From the NCBI GenBank assembly GCA_964504335.1, contig CAZDET010000003.1, forward strand, positions 62,001 through 126,000: a stretch of DNA of 64,000 nucleotides, in the 5' to 3' direction. The position numbers and the translations under genes are program-made. Of the stretch, positions 53,099 to 61,600 are shown one piece after another. The first letter of the stretch is position 1; the number at the start of each line of letters is the position of its first letter. Source of the stretch: CAZDET01 sp964504335. GTDB lineage: Bacteria > Bacteroidota > Bacteroidia > Chitinophagales > Saprospiraceae. The notes under the pieces are model-generated. The model did no database searches, was not told the DNA's origin, and was given only the letters and a program-made list of their open reading frames with translations.

Positions 53099-53878
53099 TT
53101 AGTGCGGATTCTTCTCGTTGGCACCGGCCTTCGCCGCCTGCCAGAGGGCTTCCATTTCTTCCAGGCTCATTTGGTTGAGGGGGCCTTCGGCCTGGGCTTC
53201 AATGTATTCGAAGCGCGATTTAAACTTGCGGTTCGTACGCTCCAGGGCCGTTTCGGGATCGATATCCAACCACCGGGCATAATTGACTAAGCTAAACAAT
53301 AAGTCGCCGAATTCCGCCTCTTTAGCAGCCGGATCTTTGGTTTCTTGTACAGCTTCCCGAAATTCCTCCAATTCCTCCGTCAGTTTTTCCCACACTTGCC
53401 CCCGGTTGGGCCAGTCGAATCCTACCTGAGCGGCTTTTTCCTGCATGCGGTAGGCCTTCACGATGGCGGGCAGCGCGTTGGGTACGCCCTGCAATACGCT
53501 TTTTTTGCCTTCCTTCAGTTTGAGCTGTTCCCAATTTTGCTTGACGGCCTCTGCGTCTTCCGCTACGACGTCGCCGTAGATATGCGGGTGCCGCGCAACG
53601 AGCTTATCGCAAACCGTGTTGAGCGCATCGGCGATATCCCAGGCGGCGCGTTCTTCGGCAATCTTTGCGTAAAAAACCATGTGGAGCAGCAAATCGCCTA
53701 CTTCCTCCTTAATGTCCGTCAGGTCCTCCTCCAGCAGGGCATCCGCCAATTCGTAGGTTTCTTCGATGGTGAGATTGCGCAGACTCTGGAAGGTTTGCTT
53801 GCGATCCCAGGGGCACTGTTCGCGCAATTCGTCCATGATGGTTAGCAAGCGTTGAAACGCGGTAAGTTTTTCCTGCAT
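53099..53878 (-). CDS. mazG: Nucleoside triphosphate pyrophosphohydrolase MazG
   Basis: Hydrolyses (d)NTPs to monophosphates and pyrophosphate as a house-cleaning enzyme. The 259-residue protein from the ATG at 53878 has two MazG domains. The first carries CPWDRKQTFQSLRNLTIEETYELADAL (about 23-49) and EEVGDLLLHMVFYAKIAEE with the E-x2-D metal ligands. The second carries EELEEFREA and EFGDLLFSLVNYARWLDIDPE. A TTG eight codons upstream is the only longer start and is unlikely. Confidence 0.94.
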   Translation of the reverse strand: MQEKLTAFQRLLTIMDELREQCPWDRKQTFQSLRNLTIEETYELADALLEEDLTDIKEEVGDLLLHMVFYAKIAEERAAWDIADALNTVCDKLVARHPHIYGDVVAEDAEAVKQNWEQLKLKEGKKSVLQGVPNALPAIVKAYRMQEKAAQVGFDWPNRGQVWEKLTEELEEFREAVQETKDPAAKEAEFGDLLFSLVNYARWLDIDPETALERTNRKFKSRFEYIEAQAEGPLNQMSLEEMEALWQAAKAGANEKNPH

Positions 53879-53925
53879 CGTTCGTGCTTTGGCAGATGGC
53901 AACCTGCCGTTCGTGAAGATTGTTA

Positions 53926-53933
53926 TACTTTTG
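53926..53933 (+). promoter_or_regulatory. -7 box of the small membrane protein gene
   Basis: TACTTTTG, a full TAnnTTTG match, lies 53 nt before the start at 53987. No clear -33 TTG. Confidence 0.45.
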
Positions 53934-53986
53934 TACTTCTTACAATAACCTTCCTTGAGGATGGTTTGAGTAACTCAAAGATAGCT

Positions 53987-54202
53987 ATGGAATTTCTGTA
54001 TATGCTCGGGCTGATCTTTACCGTATTCGGCATCAGCTTCCTACTCATCAACATTCGACACATCTTTACCGGGAAAGAGTTTCGGGGTACCTGTGCTCAG
54101 AACAATCCCATGCTGAAAAGCCAGATCGGCGACTGCCAGGTATGCGGCAAGAAGGCCGACGAAGCCTGCAAGATGCCGGAAGTGGGTAGCGTGACGCGCT
54201 AA
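53987..54202 (+). CDS. Small membrane protein with cysteine cluster (NqrM-like)
   Basis: A 71-residue protein starting at the ATG at 53987. One membrane helix (about 5-24) is followed by a soluble tail with Cys at GTCAQ (36), DCQVCG (50, 53) and ACK (60). The layout recalls the NqrM/DUF539 assembly factors of Na+-translocating NQR and a 'membrane or secreted protein' group in Bacteroidota; no nqr genes are nearby, so this stays tentative. Its TAA directly abuts the TAA of the opposing biotin carboxylase gene. Confidence 0.65.
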   Translation: MEFLYMLGLIFTVFGISFLLINIRHIFTGKEFRGTCAQNNPMLKSQIGDCQVCGKKADEACKMPEVGSVTR

Positions 54203-54208
54203 TTAGCG
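54197..54208. other. Palindrome joining two convergent stop codons
   Basis: CGCTAATTAGCG is a perfect 12-bp palindrome. Its two central TAA triplets are the stops of the genes on each strand, leaving no intergenic DNA. Confidence 0.7.
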
Positions 54209-55672
54209 TTGCCTGCGCCATTCGTTGGAAGTCATCTTCGGTAGTCGCAACGGCCTGGCGGCCCCGTTGAATAGAAAACTTCCTAAGGCGGCGGCAGCCT
54301 GTGCCTCCGGCTGAAAAATGGCCTCTAATTTTTCTTTGGAGAATTGGTCTTTCACGAAGCCCGTGTCGAAGTGACCCGACTTGAACGCTTCGTTTTGGCA
54401 AACGAACCGACCGAAAGGCAAGGTAGTCTCCACACCTTCAATAATATATTCCTGAATCGCCCGATCCAACGCAGATATCGCGGACTGCCGATCCATGCCG
54501 TAGGTAATGAGCTTCGAAATCATCGGGTCGTAGTAGATGGGTATGTCCATGCCTTCTTCGTAGCCGTCGTCGACTCGAATCACAGGACCGACGGGCGGGC
54601 GATAGGTGGTCAATGTGCCCACGCTGGGCAGGAAATTATTGGAAGGATCTTCCGCGTAGACGCGGAGCTGGATGGCGTGCCCATTAATGGATAAATCTTC
54701 CTGCTTGATGGAAAGTACTTCTCCTCGCGCCACCCGGATTTGCTGCTCCACCAGATCGACTCCGGTAATCAGTTCGGTAACGGGATGCTCTACCTGAAGC
54801 CGCGTGTTCATTTCCAGAAAGTAGAAATCCAGGTTGGCATCTACTAAAAATTCGACGGTGCCTGCCCCGACGTAGCCACAGGAAGCCGCCACCTGAACCG
54901 CCGCCTGCCCCATACGCTCGCGCAGGGCTTCATCGAGTACGCTGGAAGGAGCCTCCTCAATGACCTTTTGATGCCGGCGCTGGATGCTGCACTCCCGCTC
55001 GAACAGATGGACGATATTACCGTGGGTGTCGGCCAGGATCTGAATCTCGATGTGCCGCGGCGACAACACGTACTTTTCGATAAAGACGCTGCCATCGCCA
55101 AAAGACGACTCTGCCTCGGAGACAGCACGTTCCATCTGCTCGGTGAAGGAGGCTTCGTCCTCCACGATGCGCATGCCTTTCCCTCCACCACCGGCGGAAG
55201 CCTTAATTAATATTGGGAATCCGATTTCTTTTGCCTCTCGCTTGGCGGCTTCGATGTCCTGGATAGCGTGATCGAGCCCCGGCACCAGCGGTACGCCGTA
55301 GGCCTTTACTGTATCCTTGGCGGCGAGCTTCGACCCCATCAGTTCGATGGCTCGGGGCGTAGGGCCAATGAAAATCAGGCCAGCCTCCGCAACGGCACGG
55401 GCAAAAGTGGCATTTTCACTCAAAAACCCGTATCCCGGATGGATAGCTTCGGCACCCGTTTGCCGAGCGGCATCCAGCATTTTATCGATGGCCAGGTAGG
55501 ATTGGGCCGAAGGAGCAGCTCCAATGTAGATGGCTTCATCCGCCTCGCGGACGTGCAGCGCATTGCGATCTGCATCACTATAAACAGCAACGGTAGAGAT
55601 GCCCATGCGACGGGCAGTACGGATAATTCGGCGGGTGATCTCGCCGCGATTGGCAATGAGGATCTTCTGCAT
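54203..55672 (-). CDS. accC: Biotin carboxylase subunit of an acyl-CoA carboxylase
   Basis: ATP-grasp enzyme that carboxylates biotin. It has 489 residues from the ATG at 55672 (MQKILIANRGEI). ATP-binding KASAGGGGKGMR is near 160 and catalytic EMNTRLQVEHPVTE near 287. The region after this (VEQQIRVARGEVLSIKQEDL, YAEDPSNNFLPSVGTL, DDGYEEGMDIPIYYDPMISKLITYG) looks more like the alpha subunit of propionyl- or methylcrotonyl-CoA carboxylase than E. coli AccC, but no biotin-carrier domain is attached. The carboxyltransferase partner is elsewhere, so the acyl-CoA substrate is open. Confidence 0.85.
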   Translation of the reverse strand: MQKILIANRGEITRRIIRTARRMGISTVAVYSDADRNALHVREADEAIYIGAAPSAQSYLAIDKMLDAARQTGAEAIHPGYGFLSENATFARAVAEAGLIFIGPTPRAIELMGSKLAAKDTVKAYGVPLVPGLDHAIQDIEAAKREAKEIGFPILIKASAGGGGKGMRIVEDEASFTEQMERAVSEAESSFGDGSVFIEKYVLSPRHIEIQILADTHGNIVHLFERECSIQRRHQKVIEEAPSSVLDEALRERMGQAAVQVAASCGYVGAGTVEFLVDANLDFYFLEMNTRLQVEHPVTELITGVDLVEQQIRVARGEVLSIKQEDLSINGHAIQLRVYAEDPSNNFLPSVGTLTTYRPPVGPVIRVDDGYEEGMDIPIYYDPMISKLITYGMDRQSAISALDRAIQEYIIEGVETTLPFGRFVCQNEAFKSGHFDTGFVKDQFSKEKLEAIFQPEAQAAAALGSFLFNGAARPLRLPKMTSNEWRRQR

Positions 55673-55739
55673 AGTGATAGCAAATGTAGCCAAATAATCT
55701 CTTGGCCTGATCTGCTGGATCGACTAAATATTGCATCCC

Positions 55740-56285
55740 CTAACTAGAAGGATCACTCGGTGGCGTAACCGCATCCTCTGCCGAGGTAGGAAACCCCTTT
55801 CGACCAAACCGCCGCTGAAAGATTCGATCCAGCAGCACTACTCCAATCAAGGTGAGAGAAGACAGAAACAGCAGATAGTAAAACTCCTGAGACAAATTCG
55901 GAATAAAAGCTTTCCAGGACATTCCAAAGTTAGTACCTGTCGCCGATCCCGTTTGTGATTCCACTGTGGCGAGACTAAACAGCGCAACGATAATCAAGCC
56001 CACCGTGAGTCCGGCCAGCGCCTGCCACCAACGAGCCGGTAGGAGCCAGCGCCCGACGAGCCCTTGCGTGGGTTCCGGTAGGCGTTCAAGCACATTTTTT
56101 GCGAAGCGCATACTGGGCGCCTCCGCTTCGAGGCGACCCAACTGCTGGTGCAGAAGTTGGATTTCCTGAAACTGCTGACGCAGCTCTGCATCGGCCTCCA
56201 ATGTCTGCTGCAGGGCAGTAGCCTGGGCCTCGGGCAGTTCCTCCGCCGCCAGTTGCCATAGCTGTTCCGTAATATCTGCGTTCAT
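55740..56285 (-). CDS. Putative anti-sigma factor
   Basis: A 181-residue protein from the ATG at 56285. The N-terminal ~75 residues are helical and acidic (EQLWQLAAEELPEAQATALQQTLEADAELRQQF), as in anti-sigma N-domains but without the HxxxCxxC zinc motif. Two hydrophobic helices follow (about 88-108 and 133-153). It overlaps the ECF sigma stop by 4 nt (ATGA), the usual sigma/anti-sigma coupling, so it probably holds the sigma factor at the membrane. Confidence 0.7.
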   Translation of the reverse strand: MNADITEQLWQLAAEELPEAQATALQQTLEADAELRQQFQEIQLLHQQLGRLEAEAPSMRFAKNVLERLPEPTQGLVGRWLLPARWWQALAGLTVGLIIVALFSLATVESQTGSATGTNFGMSWKAFIPNLSQEFYYLLFLSSLTLIGVVLLDRIFQRRFGRKGFPTSAEDAVTPPSDPSS

Positions 56286-56860
56286 ATCCAATCTGCAATT
56301 TCGTTCTCTAACTGCCCCTTGAGGGCTTGTCGCAACGACTCGCGGCCTCGGTGCAACCGGGTTTTGACATTGCTCACAGTCGTATTCGTAATCGCAGCAA
56401 TTTCCTTGATCGATTGCTCTTGCAAGTAAAATAGCGTGATCACGATCGCCTCCTCTCTTTTTAACGCCCGGATTCCTTGTTCGAGCGCCTGTCTAAGATC
56501 TGTTTGCTCCACCGATTCGGAGGCCTTTTGATCGGTAGAAAGCTGCTTTGCCGGATGTGCCTCCTGAAAATCCGTGGAATCGACTGGCCGCTTTTTCAAC
56601 CGCGCCTGATCCAGGGCCGTCCGGTAGGCTATGGTATATAGCCAAGAACTGAACTGGCTATCTCCCTGAAATTGTTTCAGGCGTTGATAAGCCTTTAAAA
56701 AGGCATCCTGAGCTGCTTCTTCCGCCGCTTCGCGGTTCCGCAGGATTCTTAGACAAATCGAAAATACAAAATCTTGGTAGCGTGCTACCAATTGTCCGAA
56801 AGCCTGGCGGCTACCCGCTTTAGTGCGGCGAATGAGAATGTCGTCAGCCAGTCCTTCCAT
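56282..56860 (-). CDS. ECF sigma factor
   Basis: A 192-residue RNA polymerase sigma factor from the ATG at 56860. Region 2 (about 20-90) contains YQDFVFSICLRILRNREAAEEAAQDAFLKAYQRL and FSSWLYTIAYRTALDQAR. Region 4 (about 125-175) contains the helix-turn-helix EQSIKEIAAITNTTVSNVKTRLHRGRESLRQAL. It is the first gene of an operon with the putative anti-sigma gene. Its own upstream region carries TGTAACC-N17-CGTC, and the divergent DUF6249 gene has the same pair of boxes, so both are likely direct targets. Confidence 0.92.
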   Translation of the reverse strand: MEGLADDILIRRTKAGSRQAFGQLVARYQDFVFSICLRILRNREAAEEAAQDAFLKAYQRLKQFQGDSQFSSWLYTIAYRTALDQARLKKRPVDSTDFQEAHPAKQLSTDQKASESVEQTDLRQALEQGIRALKREEAIVITLFYLQEQSIKEIAAITNTTVSNVKTRLHRGRESLRQALKGQLENEIADWI

Positions 56861-56871
56861 TTGCAAGATAT

Positions 56872-56899
56872 GACGGTGGTCCTACTTAAAGAGGTTACA
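56872..56899 (-). promoter_or_regulatory. Predicted ECF-type promoter of the sigma operon
   Basis: On the reverse strand TGTAACC (56899-56893), a 17-nt spacer and CGTC (56875-56872). CGTC ends 11 nt before the ATG, so the transcript would be nearly leaderless. The -10 CGTC class is typical of ECF sigma factors. Confidence 0.6.
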
Positions 56900-56928
56900 G
56901 GTAGATAGGGCAAACAATTGAATTTTTT

Positions 56929-56956
56929 TGTAACCTTTCGACTAACGCCCTCCGTC
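56929..56956 (+). promoter_or_regulatory. Predicted ECF-type promoter of the DUF6249 gene
   Basis: TGTAACC (56929-56935), a 17-nt spacer and CGTC (56953-56956), facing right. Boxes and spacing are identical to the divergent sigma promoter; the spacers are unrelated in sequence. CGTC ends 19 nt before the ATG. Confidence 0.6.
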
Positions 56957-56975
56957 TCACCACAAAAAAACCACT

Positions 56976-57335
56976 ATGCCAGGAGAATTTGTCATACCGA
57001 TCGTTGCCATCGTGATGTTTCACGTTACGGCCATTACTTTTTTGTTTCTCTACTTCAGTACCCGCCACAAGGAGCGAATGGCGCTTTTGGAATACGACCG
57101 CGACATTTCAGTCTTCCGTGGCGATCGCATCCGCGGCAGCGGCCTGCTCAAATGGGGGTTGGTATTGGGTTTTTGTGGTCTTGGTTTACTTTCCGGCTAC
57201 CTCATCGAGACGGTCTTCAACGTCAATGAAGAAATTGCCTACTTCTCCACCCTCATGATTGGCGCGGGAGCCGGATTGCTGGTTTTCTACCGCATCATGC
57301 AGCAAAAAGCCCGCAGCCCCCAATCGGTTTTGTAG
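56976..57335 (+). CDS. DUF6249 membrane protein
   Basis: A 119-residue protein with three hydrophobic helices (about 7-27, 58-78 and 90-108) and the segment RHKERMALLEYDRDISVF between the first two. It matches the DUF6249 pattern seen beside ECF sigma operons in Bacteroidota. Function unknown; the shared promoter boxes suggest it belongs to the regulon of the neighbouring sigma factor. Confidence 0.8.
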   Translation: MPGEFVIPIVAIVMFHVTAITFLFLYFSTRHKERMALLEYDRDISVFRGDRIRGSGLLKWGLVLGFCGLGLLSGYLIETVFNVNEEIAYFSTLMIGAGAGLLVFYRIMQQKARSPQSVL

Positions 57336-57534
57336 GGATCTGGCCGGTTTCAGTTAGAATAAGGCAGGCCATATTTGATTTTTATTAAAATGATAATCCC
57401 TATTTTCGCCGGACAAACGATTTCAAACGGGAGGTTGTGAATTCGTACCGGCCTTTACATCACCATACTATCCACAAAATTCGGTGCGTTAGAGGAGAGC
57501 ACGAATTCCGCTACCGGCAATTCTCACCCCGCTT

Positions 57535-60500
57535 ATGATGCTGCGATTCCTCTACTGTATTCCGTTCTTCTTTGCGGCTTTCATTCCGGCTTCGGACGGC
57601 CAGTCCCTTTTCCCCGTTAAAGTCCACAAAAAGTGGGGGCTCATCGATTCTGCGGGCAAGGTAGTAGTTCCTGCTCGCTACGAAGCCATCGGCGACTTTA
57701 AAGCCTTCCAGTTGGCGGTCATGCAACTGAACGGACGGGTAGGCCTCCTCGACCAGGCAGGGAATACCGTCCTACCCGCGCGCTACGAAGACATCAAAGT
57801 ACTGGACGCCAACCTGATGGCCGTCATGCAGCAGGGAATCTGGCAAGTCATCAACCGCTCCGGCACCGTTATTCTGGACCGTGGTTACAAACGCGTTCAG
57901 GTTTTGCGATCCGGCTACCTGGCCTTTCTGCAGGAAGACTACTGGGGAATTGTTCGGTCGGATGGCCGGTTGATCAGCCAACCCATCTACGAAGATATCG
58001 AGTCGGTTTCCGAATCGTTCTTTCTGACCAGCCGTTCCGGAAGGCTTGGCCTGCTGCGAACCGATGGTACCACCGTTCTGGATAACCGGGCCGGCGAAAT
58101 CCGGCTTCTCTCCGATAGCCTGATCTTTTTTCGAGAATCCGGCAGCTGGGGCGCGATCGATGCCGAAGGCCGTCCCCTCATTCCCGCGCGCTACAACAGC
58201 TACCGAATGCTCGGAGACGGATTCATTCGATTGCTAACCAGCGAAACGTCTTACATTTATTCCATCTCCTGCGGTCGGCTGCTTTCCGAAGCGGATTTCG
58301 ATGATTATTTCCCCTATTCCGATCACTACATCATCGTTAAGAAAGACCGCCGCCTGGGCCTGTTCGATCGCTGCGGCACGCAAATCCTTTCCCCCCGCTA
58401 CCAAGAAATTCAGGCATTTGCCCCCGGAAAATTCCGCGTGAAAGAAGCCGGAAAATGGGGCATCGTCGAATGGGGAGACCACCTACTCCTCCCGCCATCC
58501 TACAGCTATATTGCCCCACTTAAGTTCGGGGTCAGTATCGTGCGGGGTACCAATGGGCAAGGTCTGATCAATGCCGCCGGGGAAGTCCTCGCTTCTACCC
58601 GATTCGATTCGATTGAGGTAAGTAACAATGTGGCCAGGGCCTACGCCTCCGCCGAAGCCGGAAATGCCCTGACTGTTTTGCGCTTCGACGACCGGGGGCG
58701 ATTGTTGGAAAACGGTCAGTTCAATCGGCATTTTAGCATCCAAATTGCCGGCCGGTCTACGGATGGCCAGCCCCCAACGTCGTCGGCCAGCGTTTATCAA
58801 CTGGAGGACTTCGAATGGTATTACTCTCCCGAGCAAGACCGCTGGGGGTTGCGCAAACTGACAGACGGGAGGGTACAAATAGAGCCCATTTTCACAAGCA
58901 TTCAAGTAGAACCCTCCCTGGGGTTAACAGTCGTTTCCATTGAAAAGCCACACCGCGCCGAATTTGAACGAACGACCTTTCGCTTCGACCGCGTCTACGG
59001 ACTTGTGCTAAACGACCTCGGCAGGCTAGTCACCGATCTCGACTTTCTCGACATTCGCCTGCCGGATTGGAAAGCGGGGCGGCCGCTCGCCCGTTGTGTC
59101 TTTTCCGACGGCCGCCACGGACTGCTCGACCGCAACGGCCGCCTCGAGCGCCGCGATCTGACGTTTATCGGAGGGTTTAACAACGGCCTGGCTCGCGTTA
59201 GCTTCAGCGGACAACTAACCGGAACGCTGAAGGCTGAAAACAGCCTCGGCCGAATCAGTGCCTACCTCGACGGCCTGCTCGCACCCAGCACAATGGTCGA
59301 TTACACGCAATACGACCAGCATTTCCAGCAATCTGCACAGCTCATCTGCGAAGGCTGTAACTGGGGTTACATGAATGAGGCCGGAGACGTGATCGTCAAA
59401 CCCAAGTATACCTTCGCCCAGGATTTTTCCAATGGCGTCGGGCTGGTGAGCTGCTCCGGAAAGTGGGGTATGGTCGACCAACAAGGCCGGGAGCGCATTT
59501 CCTGCAATTACGACGGAATCGAATTGCTATCCAACACGGATAACCGCATGGTGCGGCTCTACGTCGAAGAACCCAAATACGGTCTAATCGACACCCTTGG
59601 CCAGTTGCGGGTAGATGCCATCTACGAGGAAATCGGTTCCTTCTCGGAAGGCCGACTAGCCGTTCGGCGGGGCGGGCTTTGGGGATTCGTGGATGCCAAT
59701 GGCAACGAGCGCGTCCCCTGCCAGTTTGAAGAAGTATCCGAATTTCACGAAGGGCTGGCCGCCGTTCGGAAAGGTCGCTACTGGGGGTTCATCGACCTCC
59801 AGGGAACCATCGTGATCGATTACATCTACCGACGGGCGGGCAACTTTTCCAACGGCCGCGCCTGGGTGTACGACGGTACCAAAACGGGCTTCATTGACTC
59901 CTACAACCAATTCGTCATCCCTCCGCAGTACGACCGGGCCTTTGACTTCGAAGCGGGTATCGCCCGGGTAGTAGTCGACGGCCAATTCGGCTTGATCGAC
60001 ACTGCAGGACGCGTGATCCTCCGGCCGCGCTACAACGAAATTCGGACGTTCAACGACCACGGGTTGGCCGTTGTCAGTTTGGGGAATAAAAACATTCGCT
60101 ACGGCCTCATCGACCGCCAGGGCAGCCTCATCGGGCGCACGTCCTTCCGCGAAATCGGCCCATTTCAAGAGGGCTTAGCCGTAGTTAAGGACAAAGAAGG
60201 CTACGGCTTCATCAATACGGCGGGCCGCACCGTCATCCCTCTGATCTACTCCCGCGCACAGGGTTTCCGCGAGGGGTTGGCCGTCGTTCAGAAGGATGGC
60301 CGCTGCGGCTATGTCGACCGTCGGGGAACGCTCGTAATTCCCTGCTCCTACAGCCACTGCCAGGACTTTAGCGGCGGCCGGGCCGTCGTATACCGCGGCA
60401 TCCGCAACGCCGGCATCGTCGACCGAAGCGGGCGACACCTCGTAGAGCCGAGCCTCGATCGCCTCCTCGGCTTCCGCGAGGGGCGGGGGCTCATGCGCGA

Positions 60501-60867
60501 CCAACAAGACCGCTTCTACTACATCACCGAACAAACCGGCCTCTACGACGGCTACTACGAAAAAGCCGAGGATTTCCAACACGGCGTCGCGCTGGTTCGC
60601 ATCGACGGTAAATGGGGAATTATCAATCAGAAGGGAATCGAAATTATTCCCCCGAAGTACGATCGCATCGAGGGCTTCCAAGATGGCTACGCTAAAGTGC
60701 GCATCAAGGGCCTCACCGGCCTCAGCAACCTCGACGGCGAACTCCTCGTTCAGCCCAGCTACGAGTATATCTCCTACATGGGCGCCGGCCTCTTCCGCGT
60801 CGAGCAAGGTGACCAGGTCGGCTACTTCAACAGCGAAGGGAACTGGGTGTGGAATCTTTCTAATTAG
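57535..60867 (+). CDS. Large secreted WG-repeat protein
   Basis: An 1110-residue exported protein: signal peptide (MMLRFLYCIPFFFAAFIPASDG), then WG repeats to the C-terminus. I count roughly 26 repeat cores of the form WGxxDxxG or a variant (KKWGLIDSAG, GKWGMVDQQG, GLWGFVDANG, GKWGIINQKG), spaced about 40-48 residues. Repeats near residues 390-520 are degenerate, splitting the protein into two better-conserved blocks. No catalytic domain is visible. WG-repeat proteins form beta-structures likely used in binding; the partner is unknown. TATTTTCG at 57401-57408 is a possible -7 box, and the upstream spacer (57336-57534) holds no gene. Confidence 0.88.
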   Translation: MMLRFLYCIPFFFAAFIPASDGQSLFPVKVHKKWGLIDSAGKVVVPARYEAIGDFKAFQLAVMQLNGRVGLLDQAGNTVLPARYEDIKVLDANLMAVMQQGIWQVINRSGTVILDRGYKRVQVLRSGYLAFLQEDYWGIVRSDGRLISQPIYEDIESVSESFFLTSRSGRLGLLRTDGTTVLDNRAGEIRLLSDSLIFFRESGSWGAIDAEGRPLIPARYNSYRMLGDGFIRLLTSETSYIYSISCGRLLSEADFDDYFPYSDHYIIVKKDRRLGLFDRCGTQILSPRYQEIQAFAPGKFRVKEAGKWGIVEWGDHLLLPPSYSYIAPLKFGVSIVRGTNGQGLINAAGEVLASTRFDSIEVSNNVARAYASAEAGNALTVLRFDDRGRLLENGQFNRHFSIQIAGRSTDGQPPTSSASVYQLEDFEWYYSPEQDRWGLRKLTDGRVQIEPIFTSIQVEPSLGLTVVSIEKPHRAEFERTTFRFDRVYGLVLNDLGRLVTDLDFLDIRLPDWKAGRPLARCVFSDGRHGLLDRNGRLERRDLTFIGGFNNGLARVSFSGQLTGTLKAENSLGRISAYLDGLLAPSTMVDYTQYDQHFQQSAQLICEGCNWGYMNEAGDVIVKPKYTFAQDFSNGVGLVSCSGKWGMVDQQGRERISCNYDGIELLSNTDNRMVRLYVEEPKYGLIDTLGQLRVDAIYEEIGSFSEGRLAVRRGGLWGFVDANGNERVPCQFEEVSEFHEGLAAVRKGRYWGFIDLQGTIVIDYIYRRAGNFSNGRAWVYDGTKTGFIDSYNQFVIPPQYDRAFDFEAGIARVVVDGQFGLIDTAGRVILRPRYNEIRTFNDHGLAVVSLGNKNIRYGLIDRQGSLIGRTSFREIGPFQEGLAVVKDKEGYGFINTAGRTVIPLIYSRAQGFREGLAVVQKDGRCGYVDRRGTLVIPCSYSHCQDFSGGRAVVYRGIRNAGIVDRSGRHLVEPSLDRLLGFREGRGLMRDQQDRFYYITEQTGLYDGYYEKAEDFQHGVALVRIDGKWGIINQKGIEIIPPKYDRIEGFQDGYAKVRIKGLTGLSNLDGELLVQPSYEYISYMGAGLFRVEQGDQVGYFNSEGNWVWNLSN

Positions 60868-60908
60868 ACTTTTAGGTAATTAGATATTTCACTAAAGGTC
60901 TAACTCAC
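60861..60908. repeat. Octamer-phased tract starting in the WG-protein stop codon
   Basis: Six 8-nt units between convergent genes. TAATTAGA (60861-60868) contains the stop codon (60865-60867) and recurs at 60877-60884; the units between and after share TTAG, CTAA or TCAC words in phase. The tract ends in the opposing Lrp gene's stop codon. Confidence 0.65.
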
Positions 60909-61378
60909 TCATACTTATAAGGCAACAACTTACTGTCCTTCACCGTGGAAAGTGTCATCAGCGTTTTGAGGCGCTCGATTTCATCGATTTGGGAGAGGGT
61001 CTTGAACAGAAGTTTCTCGTAGGTCGGAATATCCTGACAGACGATCTTAATGAGAAAATCGGCTTCGCCGGTAATTATGTAGCATTCGACGATTTCGTCG
61101 ATTTCCTTAATGCGCTCGAGGAAGTTGTTAAGGGCGTTTTCCTGCCGCCAATCGAGCGATACCTGGACAAAAGTCTTAACATTTAAGCCAATCATTTGTG
61201 GATTGACCTCCGCGTGATACGACTGAATGATGTTGTTGTTTTCAAGCTTCTTTACCCGCTCCAGGGTTGGTGCCGGACTCAGTCCGATCTTTTTCGACAG
61301 GTCGAGGTTGGTGATCTTACTGTTTTGCTGAAGGATTTTCAGGATTTTCAGATCGATTTTGTCCAGCTTGTCAGCCAT
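60905..61378 (-). CDS. Lrp/AsnC family transcriptional regulator
   Basis: A 157-residue regulator with an N-terminal helix-turn-helix (about 8-55: IDLKILKILQQNSKITNLDLSKKIGLSPAPTLERVKKLE) and a RAM ligand-binding domain (about 70-150: VQVSLDWRQENALNNFLERIKEIDEIVECYIITGEADFLIKIV). Such proteins respond to amino acids and form octamers. It lies downstream of glutamate dehydrogenase on the same strand, 222 nt away; control of that gene is plausible but not shown by any visible site. Confidence 0.92.
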   Translation of the reverse strand: MADKLDKIDLKILKILQQNSKITNLDLSKKIGLSPAPTLERVKKLENNNIIQSYHAEVNPQMIGLNVKTFVQVSLDWRQENALNNFLERIKEIDEIVECYIITGEADFLIKIVCQDIPTYEKLLFKTLSQIDEIERLKTLMTLSTVKDSKLLPYKYE

Positions 61379-61564
61379 ATTCGGATTTTCTAGACCACTA
61401 ATAACGCCGCAAGATAGGAGAGTGAAAAATAAAATACAAAGATTTTACCCGCACACCCTCAAAAATTTCAAATCCTACCTGATTAAGCGATCCGAATACC
61501 TAAATGTTTTGCCCAAGCAGATCAGCAGGGTTACTTTCCGACCAAAGTGCCAGATAGCTACCAT

Positions 61565-61596
61565 ACTAAAGTAATAAAAGGCTAAAGTACTACAAC
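61565..61596. repeat. Octamer-phased spacer tract (4 units) after gdhA
   Basis: Four 8-nt units. Read on the reverse strand from the gdhA stop they are GTTGTAGT, ACTTTAGC, CTTTTATT and ACTTTAGT, the same unit order as at 49760-49791. The rest of the spacer up to the Lrp gene (61379-61564) is AT-rich and shows no gene. Confidence 0.7.
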
Positions 61597-61600
61597 CACC

